From positions 1 to 13,028 of the forward strand of contig CAISYX010000089.1 in NCBI GenBank assembly GCA_903889815.1: 13,028 nucleotides of DNA, written 5' to 3'. The notes beneath the pieces were generated by a model, which saw nothing but the letters and a program-made list of their open reading frames with translations, was not told where the DNA came from and did no database searches. Source of the stretch: an uncultured Gammaproteobacteria bacterium (lineage in GTDB: Bacteria; Pseudomonadota; Gammaproteobacteria; Pseudomonadales; Pseudohongiellaceae). Below, one piece after another: positions 6,127 to 12,329 of this stretch. Made by a program: the position numbers and the translations under genes. The first letter of the stretch is position 1. The number at the start of each line of letters is the position of its first letter.

Positions 6127-7209
6127 ATGCGAACTGTCCTGATCACTGGCGCCGCCGGCTTCATCGGCGCGAACTTCACCCACTACTGGCTGGCGCAGCA
6201 CTCCCACGACCGGGTCATTGCCCTTGATGTGCTGACTTACGCGGGCAATACCTGGAATTTGAAAGATGTCTGGGAGAACCCGCAGTTCACCTTCGTGAAA
6301 GGCGACATCTGCGACCAGGCGCTGGTGGAGTCGCTGCTGATTGATCACAACATTGACACGATTGTGCACTTCGCCGCCGAGAGTCATGTGGACCGCTCCA
6401 TCACCGGGCCGGATGCCTTCATCAATACCAATATCGTCGGCACGCATTCTCTGCTCAAGGCGGCCAAGAAGGTCTGGCTGGAGGGTGCCACGAAGAAGCC
6501 GCATCACTTCCACCATGTGTCCACCGATGAAGTGTATGGAACACTCGGCCCCAAAGACCCGGCGTTCACCGAGACCACGCCCTACGCGCCCAACTCGCCC
6601 TATGCGGCCAGCAAGGCGGCGTCCGACCATCTGGTGCGTGCCTATCACCATACCTTCGGCCTGCGCGTGACCACCAGCAACTGCTCCAACAATTACGGCC
6701 CCTATCACTTCCCCGAGAAGCTGATCCCGCTGTGTCTGCTGAACATTCTGCACGGCAAGCCACTGCCCATTTACGGGAATGGCCTGCAGATTCGTGACTG
6801 GCTCTACGTGGAGGATCATTGCCGGGGGATCGAACTGGTGATCGGCAAGGGCCGTCCCGGCGAGACTTACAACATCGGCGGCAACAACGAGTGGGCCAAC
6901 ATCGACACGGTGAAACTGCTGTGTCAGCTGGTGGATGGCTTCTTCAAGACCGATGAGCTGCTGCGTGCGCGATTCCCCCAGTGCCCGGCTGCCAAAGGGA
7001 CCATGAGCACCAGTCTGATCACCTTCGTCACCGACCGCCCGGGTCATGACACCCGTTATGCGATCAATGCCGAGAAGCTGATGTCGGAGCTGGGGTATCG
7101 CCCGATGGCTGGCTTCGCGGAAGGACTGGCGCGTACCGTGCAGTGGTATCTGGACAATCAGGACTGGTGGCGCCGCATTCAGGATGGCACCTACCAGCAA
7201 GGCTTTTGA
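6127..7209 (+). CDS. rmlB: dTDP-glucose 4,6-dehydratase
   Basis: A 360-residue extended SDR, normal length for RmlB (RfbB), converting dTDP-glucose to dTDP-4-keto-6-deoxyglucose with tightly bound NAD. Diagnostics are LITGAAGFIG (5-14), VHFAAESHVDRSI (80-92), HVSTDEVYG (130-138, with catalytic Thr133, Asp134, Glu135), PYAASKA (158-164, with Tyr159 and Lys163), NCSNNYGPYHFPEKLIP (185-201) and GNGLQIRDWLYVEDH (about 217-231). All catalytic residues are present. The ATG at 6127 begins four residues before the Rossmann motif. It is the last gene of the rightward block. Its stop TGA (7207-7209) is the left half of TGATCA, and the right half is the stop of the facing Calx-beta gene. No terminator can lie between them. 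The rmlA thymidylyltransferase that normally accompanies these genes is absent here and must be elsewhere if the pathway works. Confidence 0.97.
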   Translation: MRTVLITGAAGFIGANFTHYWLAQHSHDRVIALDVLTYAGNTWNLKDVWENPQFTFVKGDICDQALVESLLIDHNIDTIVHFAAESHVDRSITGPDAFINTNIVGTHSLLKAAKKVWLEGATKKPHHFHHVSTDEVYGTLGPKDPAFTETTPYAPNSPYAASKAASDHLVRAYHHTFGLRVTTSNCSNNYGPYHFPEKLIPLCLLNILHGKPLPIYGNGLQIRDWLYVEDHCRGIELVIGKGRPGETYNIGGNNEWANIDTVKLLCQLVDGFFKTDELLRARFPQCPAAKGTMSTSLITFVTDRPGHDTRYAINAEKLMSELGYRPMAGFAEGLARTVQWYLDNQDWWRRIQDGTYQQGF

Positions 7210-8940
7210 TCAGGGCAGCAGCAGGAAGGTCTGCTCATCCCCGGTGGAATACAGCATGCGGAAATCCGCGGCGCCATCGCCATTGAGATCCCCGGCATCC
7301 ACCAGGCCCCGGGGTGGCGTGTTGCCTGTGTAGGTGGCTGGGTCGATGCGCCGCACGAGCATGTCCGCATACAGCGTCAGCAGGCGGTTGTTGAAGCGGA
7401 AGGTCAGAATCCCGTATTCCCCGAAGCGCACATCCGTCACCCCTTTAAATGCCTGCAATCCCGCAGTGAGTTCCGACGCAATCAGCGGGGCAGTGGTCAC
7501 CAACTGCTGCCGGCGCTGCGTGCCGCTGGTGAACACGATTTGCAGAAATACTTCGTTCTTCAGGGCAGGGTGGGTGCTTGGGTTGGGCACCAGGTAGGTG
7601 CCCACGGCCAGGCTCGCGGGCGCCAGTGTGGACACGATCGAAGGGCGAATGTTGAAGCGGTCGTAGTAGCGATTGTTGATCACCAGCTTGCCGGCGCTGT
7701 CCAGATCCAGTGGCGGCGTCCCCTGTATGCGTTGCACCGTGATATTGCCGTGCTCGGTGATTGTGAGCTTTGACATGCCGGCGGCAGTGAGCTGGGTCTG
7801 CAGGACGTCCAAAGCCGCGAGCGCGGGCTGGAAGCTGATTTTCAGGCGCTCATCCGTGATCATGTGGCCGCTGAAGTCGGTATTCAGGAAGATCCCCTGC
7901 GCCGTGCCGGGCGCCATCTGCACCGCCGTGTAGGGCGTGAAGTGATACGTGGCGTCTCCCACCGCGATGCTGGTGATGCCCGTGGCCTCCTGCACCGCCA
8001 CCAGTCCGGTAATACTGAGCTCGGGAATCCGGTTGACGGTGGCCAGCAAGGTGTTGGTGCTGAGAAACGGCGACTCCTGCGCCAGGCTCAGTACGACAGG
8101 CTGGGTGACGCCGGTGCGCACCGGCGTGATCTTGGTCAGGCCGGGCGTGAAATCGGCATCGTCATTGCGGATGGTGACGGCGGTAGTCAGCAGGGTGCCC
8201 GCCAGGGCGCCCCCCGTGATGGTGCTCAGCGTGATGCGGAAGTCGCGGTTGGCCTGGCCCAGAGCGTTGTTGATGATGGGCACGCTGATGTTCATTGTCG
8301 TCACCCCGTCGGCAAAGGTGAGCACGCCGCTAGTGGCTGTGTAGAAATCCGGGCTGTTGGCGGTGCCGTTGGAGGTGGCATAGGCGATGGTCACGGCACC
8401 GTTGCTGCCGATGGTACGGGTGACAGGGATGACGGCCGTGCCCGCAGTTTCTGCGACTTCGGACGTTGCGGCCCCGAACTGCAGCGTCCCTTGCTCGTAG
8501 TCGACAATCGTCAGTGTGGCCACGGACACAGCGCCCAGCGTGTCGCCAGTGGGCGCAGACAATGTGACAGTCACGGTTTCAGAACCCTCGGCGACGCGGT
8601 CATCCAGTATGGGAATGCTGACTGTCTTGTTGGCAACATCATTCGCTGCCCAGTTCACGGTAATCGAGACGGCCGTATAGTCGCTGGTAACAGTGGCCGT
8701 GCCATTGGAAGCGGTTACCAGTACCGAGGCGGCGGCGGTTGCCACGCCAGTGCGGGTGAGGGTAAGCACCGCAGGCGTAGTGACTTCATTGGTGGTGTAC
8801 GTGGCTGCTGAGAACTCGATGCTGCCTGCGTGCAGGTTTGCGCTGGCACAAAGAAGCAGCAGTGCGCCAGCCTGTTTCAGCGCCTGCACAATCCGGTGGC
8901 TCATGGTCGTCGTGTTCGAAGGGTGTTTCAACATGTTCAT
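7210..8940 (-). CDS. Exported Calx-beta domain protein with terminal EF-hand-like loop
   Basis: Read from an ATG at 8940 this gives 576 residues. The frame is open upstream to 9087, but that would put an unlikely 49-residue leader before the signal peptide. ATGs at 8934 and 8904 are alternatives, and none has a clear ribosome binding site. A signal peptide ends near residue 38 (LLLLCASANLHA). Two Calx-beta domains follow (about 39-149 and 150-263), each with a GTAT/GTAN turn, a repeated strand pattern and an acidic end (ILDDRVAEGSETV; IRNDDAD). Residues 264-540 belong to no family I recognise. They seem to hold a twofold pattern, with 380-403 resembling 491-516. At 551-559 lies a canonical Ca2+ loop, DLNGDGAAD, as in dockerin or FG-GAP-type ends. 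Calx-beta domains bind calcium and occur in surface or secreted adhesive proteins. It is divergent from the exported-protein/metalloprotease pair and convergent with rmlB. Location outside the cytoplasm is inferred. Confidence 0.85.
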   Translation of the reverse strand: MNMLKHPSNTTTMSHRIVQALKQAGALLLLCASANLHAGSIEFSAATYTTNEVTTPAVLTLTRTGVATAAASVLVTASNGTATVTSDYTAVSITVNWAANDVANKTVSIPILDDRVAEGSETVTVTLSAPTGDTLGAVSVATLTIVDYEQGTLQFGAATSEVAETAGTAVIPVTRTIGSNGAVTIAYATSNGTANSPDFYTATSGVLTFADGVTTMNISVPIINNALGQANRDFRITLSTITGGALAGTLLTTAVTIRNDDADFTPGLTKITPVRTGVTQPVVLSLAQESPFLSTNTLLATVNRIPELSITGLVAVQEATGITSIAVGDATYHFTPYTAVQMAPGTAQGIFLNTDFSGHMITDERLKISFQPALAALDVLQTQLTAAGMSKLTITEHGNITVQRIQGTPPLDLDSAGKLVINNRYYDRFNIRPSIVSTLAPASLAVGTYLVPNPSTHPALKNEVFLQIVFTSGTQRRQQLVTTAPLIASELTAGLQAFKGVTDVRFGEYGILTFRFNNRLLTLYADMLVRRIDPATYTGNTPPRGLVDAGDLNGDGAADFRMLYSTGDEQTFLLLP

Positions 8941-9085
8941 AACAGCGGCCACCGGCGGGAATTCTTGAGTCACTGAACGCGCGCAAGGATAGCGGGTTTT
9001 GCGCAGTGGCGCACGAGAATCCCGGCATTGTATGACATACTGCGCCTTGTTCGACAGTAACTTCAGCAATTCGTGGAGCAGGCCC

Positions 9086-9724
9086 ATGCCCAGACTGTTT
9101 CGCCCCTGGCACCGTGCCCTGACCTTCCTGCTGGTGAGCGCATGCTCGCTGCAGACCTATGCCAGCACCGTGCTCGAGATGAGTTTTCAGGACGTGCTCG
9201 ACCATGCCGAGCTGGTGTTCGAGGGCCGCGTCAGTGCAGTGGAGTCGCGCCAGGAAGATGACGGCATGATTCATACCTTCGTGCGTTTCGAGGTGCTGGA
9301 CGTGCTCAAGGGCGACACCCCGGACACGGTCCTCGAACTACGCTTCCTGGGTGGCACCGTCGGCACTCAGCGCCTGGAGATCACCGACATGATCATGCCA
9401 GAGGTGGGCGAGTCCGGGGTCTATTTCGTGGAGTCGCTGCACGTTCCCCAGGTCAATCCGCTGGTGGGCTGGGCGCAGGGGCACTTCCTGATCGAACCGC
9501 AAGGAGGTGGCGAACGGGGCATGCTGACCGCCCACCACGAGCCGGTGCTGGCGGTTGACGCGGCCGATGCAGCGCCCGTGACCGCCGCGCTGAACACCTT
9601 CAGCAAGGGGGTGGCCAAAGGCGTGGTCGTTCAGGAATCCTTGTCGGTACAGGCCGCCAGCAGGCCAATGACCGTTGAGGAATTCAAACATTCTGTGCGT
9701 GTCCTTGTGGCCGGGTCGCAATAA
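9086..9724 (+). CDS. Small exported protein of unknown function, paired with metalloprotease
   Basis: A 212-residue protein. The ATG at 9086 is preferred over upstream in-frame codons because GGAG (9075-9078) lies 7 bases before it and it opens onto a signal peptide (PRLFRPWHRALTFLLVSAC). Cleavage could be by signal peptidase I after TYA (residue 26). A lipobox-like VSAC (17-20) also makes a lipoprotein possible. The mature part starts with STVLEMSFQDVLDHAELVFEGRV and continues with FVRFEVLDVLKG, a beta-rich pattern I have seen in uncharacterised exported proteins encoded beside matrixin-type proteases. An OB-like or inhibitor-like role is only a guess. The stop is followed at once by AAGGAG, the ribosome binding site of the metalloprotease gene 16 bases on, so the two are almost certainly cotranscribed and translated together. 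Confidence 0.75.
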   Translation: MPRLFRPWHRALTFLLVSACSLQTYASTVLEMSFQDVLDHAELVFEGRVSAVESRQEDDGMIHTFVRFEVLDVLKGDTPDTVLELRFLGGTVGTQRLEITDMIMPEVGESGVYFVESLHVPQVNPLVGWAQGHFLIEPQGGGERGMLTAHHEPVLAVDAADAAPVTAALNTFSKGVAKGVVVQESLSVQAASRPMTVEEFKHSVRVLVAGSQ

Positions 9725-9728
9725 GGAG
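9723..9728 (+). promoter_or_regulatory. Ribosome binding site of the metalloprotease gene
   Basis: AAGGAG overlaps the TAA stop of the upstream gene (9722-9724) and lies 12 bases before the ATG at 9741. It decides that ATG over the longer in-frame reading from 9675, which would run back into the upstream gene without a ribosome binding site. Confidence 0.6.
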
Positions 9729-9740
9729 CTGGCAGGCAAC

Positions 9741-11210
9741 ATGCTCAAGTGGATTCTTGCTGCCCTTCTGGCAGTGCTCAGCGTGACCACATACAGCTTC
9801 TCGATAAACGGTTCGAAGTGGCCGGGAGGCGCCACCCACCTGCATGTTGGTATCGCAGGACTGTCCGCCAGCGGGAAAGCCTGGAGCGATGCGCTGCGCC
9901 GCGCCGCCCAGGAATGGACCGACAAGACACCCTTCGACTTCACTCTGATCAATTCCTACAAGGATCCTTGCCTGGGCTATCGGGCCAGCGCCACGGGGTC
10001 GGGCTTTCCGTCCGGGACCGGCGATGACTTCAATGGCGCCGACTTCACCAGCACCGTCTGCGGCAATGAATTCGGCACCAACGTTCTCGCGGTGACATTG
10101 GTCTATACCGAATCCAATCAACTGGGCGCCTTCGACATCACCGAGGCAGACATCGCCTTCAACAGCAACGGTCGTTTTGATATCTATGATGGCGCGCTCG
10201 ACACCAGTCGAGGCACTGACTTCACCCGCGTTGCGCTGCATGAACTGGGGCACGTGATGGGCATGGGGCATGAGCAGAATGCCGCCTCGGTCATGCGCGC
10301 CAGCATCGGCAATATTTTTACCTTGCAGTCTGACGATATTGCCGGCGCCACAACCTTGTATCAGGGCTTTACCCGCTGCCCGGTCTCTCGTCTCGACTTC
10401 GGCCGCATCACGGGCAGCCTGGCAGCGGGAGACTGTACCGTTCAGCAACTCGTAGGCGGTGGCACTGACACCAGCCTGACTGATGTCTATCAGCTGGACC
10501 TCGCGCAGTCGACCAGAGTCACTTTCAGCATGAACTCTTCGACGCTGGATTCCGTGCTGGTCCTGATGAACGACAGGTCGCAAGTCATCGAGATCGACGA
10601 CGATGGCGGCACCGCGTGCAATTCCCAGATTGTCCGCACACTGCCGGCGGGCACCTATGCCGTGCTTGCCAACACGGTGACGAGTACCACAGGGGAGACC
10701 CCCTGCGGCAAGGTGAACGGCCCCTATCAGCTGACAGCACGCTACGAAAGTGCCGACTTGATTGGCCTGAGCCGCAGCACAAGCCTGCAGGGTGGCAGCA
10801 GTACGGCTTCGTTTGCGGGCGGAGTGACGACCAATGGCGGCGCGTCCTACAGCAATCGTGTGACGCCAACGCAACGCTTCGATGTGCGGGGTCGCATCAG
10901 CATCGACCCGGCGCATCGCGGGCTGCCGGGGTTTCTCGTCACGGCAGCCATCCTTGAGAACAATCAGGTCTATGTGCGCACCCCGGTGGGCGAATTCGTG
11001 CCGCTCGGCTCCCAGGCGTCGCCAGTGCCCATCACCACCAGCAAGATACTGAATGCCACCGAATCGGTGACGATCCTGGGGCAGGCCGTGGCCTCACAGT
11101 TCGGCATGAATGATGCGTCGGTGCGCTTCCTGATCGGCTATGGCTTGAACAGCAAACCGAATGAACTCTATTTTCATGAGGAGCCTATCAATCTGCTGAT
11201 CACGCCCTGA
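9741..11210 (+). CDS. Secreted matrixin-type zinc metalloprotease with PPC-like domain
   Basis: A 489-residue exported protease. The signal peptide is MLKWILAALLAVLSVTTYSF, with cleavage near residue 20. Residues 25-210 form a metzincin catalytic domain like the matrixins (Peptidase M10 fold). It has the zinc motif HELGHVMGMGH (His167, catalytic Glu168, His171, His177) and a Met-turn candidate at Met185 (ASVMRAS). Cys77 and Cys107 may form a disulfide. Residues about 213-335 look like a bacterial pre-peptidase C-terminal (PPC) domain: VYQLDLAQSTRVTFSM, DSVLVLMND, IDDDGG and RTLPAGTYAVLA. Residues 345-489 are a further beta-rich region with no recognised family. No propeptide cysteine switch, dockerin or PEP-CTERM signal is visible. 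It probably acts on extracellular or periplasmic proteins. The tight coupling to the gene before it suggests a shared function, perhaps as partner or inhibitor, which is inference. A terminator is not evident downstream. Confidence 0.88.
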   Translation: MLKWILAALLAVLSVTTYSFSINGSKWPGGATHLHVGIAGLSASGKAWSDALRRAAQEWTDKTPFDFTLINSYKDPCLGYRASATGSGFPSGTGDDFNGADFTSTVCGNEFGTNVLAVTLVYTESNQLGAFDITEADIAFNSNGRFDIYDGALDTSRGTDFTRVALHELGHVMGMGHEQNAASVMRASIGNIFTLQSDDIAGATTLYQGFTRCPVSRLDFGRITGSLAAGDCTVQQLVGGGTDTSLTDVYQLDLAQSTRVTFSMNSSTLDSVLVLMNDRSQVIEIDDDGGTACNSQIVRTLPAGTYAVLANTVTSTTGETPCGKVNGPYQLTARYESADLIGLSRSTSLQGGSSTASFAGGVTTNGGASYSNRVTPTQRFDVRGRISIDPAHRGLPGFLVTAAILENNQVYVRTPVGEFVPLGSQASPVPITTSKILNATESVTILGQAVASQFGMNDASVRFLIGYGLNSKPNELYFHEEPINLLITP

Positions 11211-11243
11211 CTGCGATTTCGCTGTCTGAGGCGATATTCCAAA

Positions 11244-11273
11244 TTTACTCCTGCGCTGCGCTGCCTGTATAAT
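11244..11273 (+). promoter_or_regulatory. Sigma70-type promoter for the cytochrome c5 genes
   Basis: A perfect TATAAT -10 box (11268-11273), immediately preceded by TG, has a TTTACT -35-like box (11244-11249, four of six) 18 bases upstream. Transcription would start near 11280, about 39 bases before the GTG at 11319. This is the best promoter match in the window and stands in the 108-base gap after the metalloprotease gene. Confidence 0.55.
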
Positions 11274-11318
11274 CCCGCGCAAATTCGCTTCAGTTGGTTC
11301 ATTCAAGAGGGTTTCAGC

Positions 11319-11768
11319 GTGCCAGTTTTCAACAGCAGTTCCGCTTTCCGTGTCGTTCGTATCAGTGCGCTGCTTGCCAGCGTAGTCTTTGCCGGTTCCC
11401 TGGCTGCGCAGTCCCGCGAAGAGCTGGTGGCCGAACGCCTCAAACCAATCGGCGAAGTGTGCCTTGCGGGTGAAGCATGTGCCGCTGCTGGTCTGGCTGC
11501 GCCCGCCGCAGCAGGTGCAGGGGAATTCAGCGTGGAAGCTACCTACACGGCCAGCTGCTCCATGTGCCACGCCTCCGGCATGGCCGGCGCGCCGCGCACT
11601 GATGATGCGGCAGCCTGGGCTGCCCGGCTTGCTGAAAAAGGCATCGAAGGCCTGGTGGCCAATGCGATCAACGGCGTCAATGCGATGCCGGCGCGCGGAA
11701 TGTGCATGACCTGCAGTGATGAAAACATTGCAGCGCTGGTTGAGTACATAACAACTCAGGCTCAGTAA
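11319..11768 (+). CDS. Cytochrome c5 family protein (first of a tandem pair)
   Basis: A 149-residue periplasmic class I c-type cytochrome. The GTG start at 11319 has AAGAGGG (about 11305-11311) 7 bases upstream. A signal peptide ends after SLAA (residue 30). Heme is attached at CSMCH (Cys80, Cys83, axial His84), with Met123 in NAMPARG as the likely sixth ligand. A second CxxC, MCMTC (Cys129, Cys132), just after it is the disulfide typical of cytochrome c5. Residues 31-69 form an extra N-terminal segment not found in the second copy: a charged stretch, a CLAGEAC cysteine pair (Cys48, Cys54) and an Ala-rich linker. Cytochrome c5 proteins carry electrons in the periplasm toward terminal oxidases or other acceptors. 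The second copy begins 84 bases downstream. Confidence 0.93.
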   Translation: MPVFNSSSAFRVVRISALLASVVFAGSLAAQSREELVAERLKPIGEVCLAGEACAAAGLAAPAAAGAGEFSVEATYTASCSMCHASGMAGAPRTDDAAAWAARLAEKGIEGLVANAINGVNAMPARGMCMTCSDENIAALVEYITTQAQ

Positions 11769-11852
11769 TTCGTTCATTGCTGGTTAAGCTTGGGGGGAAT
11801 ACTCTCTCTTCGTAACAGTTCAATACTGGAAACAGTACAGGAGTAAGACGTC

Positions 11853-12227
11853 GTGAAATTGATTAGTGTATTGAAGTCTCGTGCAGTACAAGTTGGTCTG
11901 GTTTCCGCTCTGGCAGTCATGTCAGGCGCACTTTCCGCTGACACTTCCAAGCCTGTGGTCATGCAGCTGGCTCAGCTGTCTGAAAACTTCGACGTGGAAC
12001 GCGCCTACATGCAAAGCTGCTGGGCCTGCCACAACAGCGGCGCCGCTGGTGCTCCGAAAGTGGGTGATGCTGCCGCCTGGGCCCCACGTGCCGAGAAAGG
12101 CATTGATGCGCTGCTGGCCACTGCGATCTCCGGTATCAATGCAATGCCTGCCAAGGGCATGTGCTTTACCTGCACCAATGACGACCTGAAAGCGCTGATC
12201 CAGTACATGGTCGACAGCAGCAAGTAA
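11853..12227 (+). CDS. Cytochrome c5 family protein (second of a tandem pair)
   Basis: A 124-residue paralogue of the preceding gene with the classic compact c5 layout. The GTG start at 11853 has AGGAG (11839-11843) 9 bases upstream. A signal peptide ends after LSA (residue 29). Heme binds at CWACH (Cys56, Cys59, His60), Met98 in NAMPAKG is the likely sixth ligand, and GMCFTC (Cys104, Cys107) is the c5 disulfide. It aligns nearly end to end with residues 70-149 of the first copy, sharing AGAP, DAAAWA, AEKGI and NAMPA blocks. It is likely a periplasmic electron carrier cotranscribed with its neighbour; the 84-base gap between them has no strong promoter or terminator. The REP pair 17 bases past the stop probably ends or stabilises the transcript. 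Confidence 0.94.
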   Translation: MKLISVLKSRAVQVGLVSALAVMSGALSADTSKPVVMQLAQLSENFDVERAYMQSCWACHNSGAAGAPKVGDAAAWAPRAEKGIDALLATAISGINAMPAKGMCFTCTNDDLKALIQYMVDSSK

Positions 12228-12243
12228 GCAGTCTGGCAATTAT

Positions 12244-12293
12244 TGTAGGAGCGGGCTTGCCCGCGAAAGTTCGCTTGCAAGCAAGCTCCTACA
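12244..12293. repeat. Inverted pair of Pseudomonas-type REP elements
   Basis: Two 24-base arms (12244-12267 and 12270-12293) face each other around a 2-base loop. The outer 9 bases, TGTAGGAGC and GCTCCTACA, pair perfectly, and 20 of 24 positions pair overall. Each arm also folds alone: GCGGGCTTGCCCGC in arm one and, read on the other strand, GCTTGCTTGCAAGC in arm two. These are two known sequence flavours of Pseudomonas REP. REPs sit between genes, stabilise transcripts and can damp read-through; here the pair separates the convergent cytochrome and rep genes and is the only terminator-like structure there. Mobilisation by RAYT transposases is known for such elements; no RAYT gene is in the window. 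Confidence 0.88.
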
Positions 12294-12329
12294 GTTTCAG
12301 TCCCCTGCAGTTCTCAATCCCCCGCGCCA

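Noticed and set aside
5154..6179. 341-codon antisense frame opposite rmlD
   Set aside because: rmlD is certain on the plus strand with all motifs; long antisense frames are a normal by-product of GC-rich codon use.
6076..7200. 374-codon antisense frame opposite rmlB
   Set aside because: Same reason as for rmlD: the plus-strand gene is certain and the antisense translation has no domain-like pattern.
7864..8811. 315-codon plus-strand frame opposite the Calx-beta gene, Gly/Arg-rich
   Set aside because: The minus frame has a signal peptide and two Calx-beta domains; the low-complexity Gly/Arg composition is what the complement of Thr/Ala/Val-rich repeats produces.
8941..9087. Longer start for the Calx-beta protein at 9087
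   Set aside because: It would add 49 residues with no ribosome binding site before a clear signal peptide and overlap the start of the divergent gene at 9086.
11769..11852. Possible promoter or terminator between the two cytochrome genes
   Set aside because: TTGCTG and AATACT are only 15 bases apart and poor matches; no hairpin with a T-run is visible, so cotranscription is simpler.
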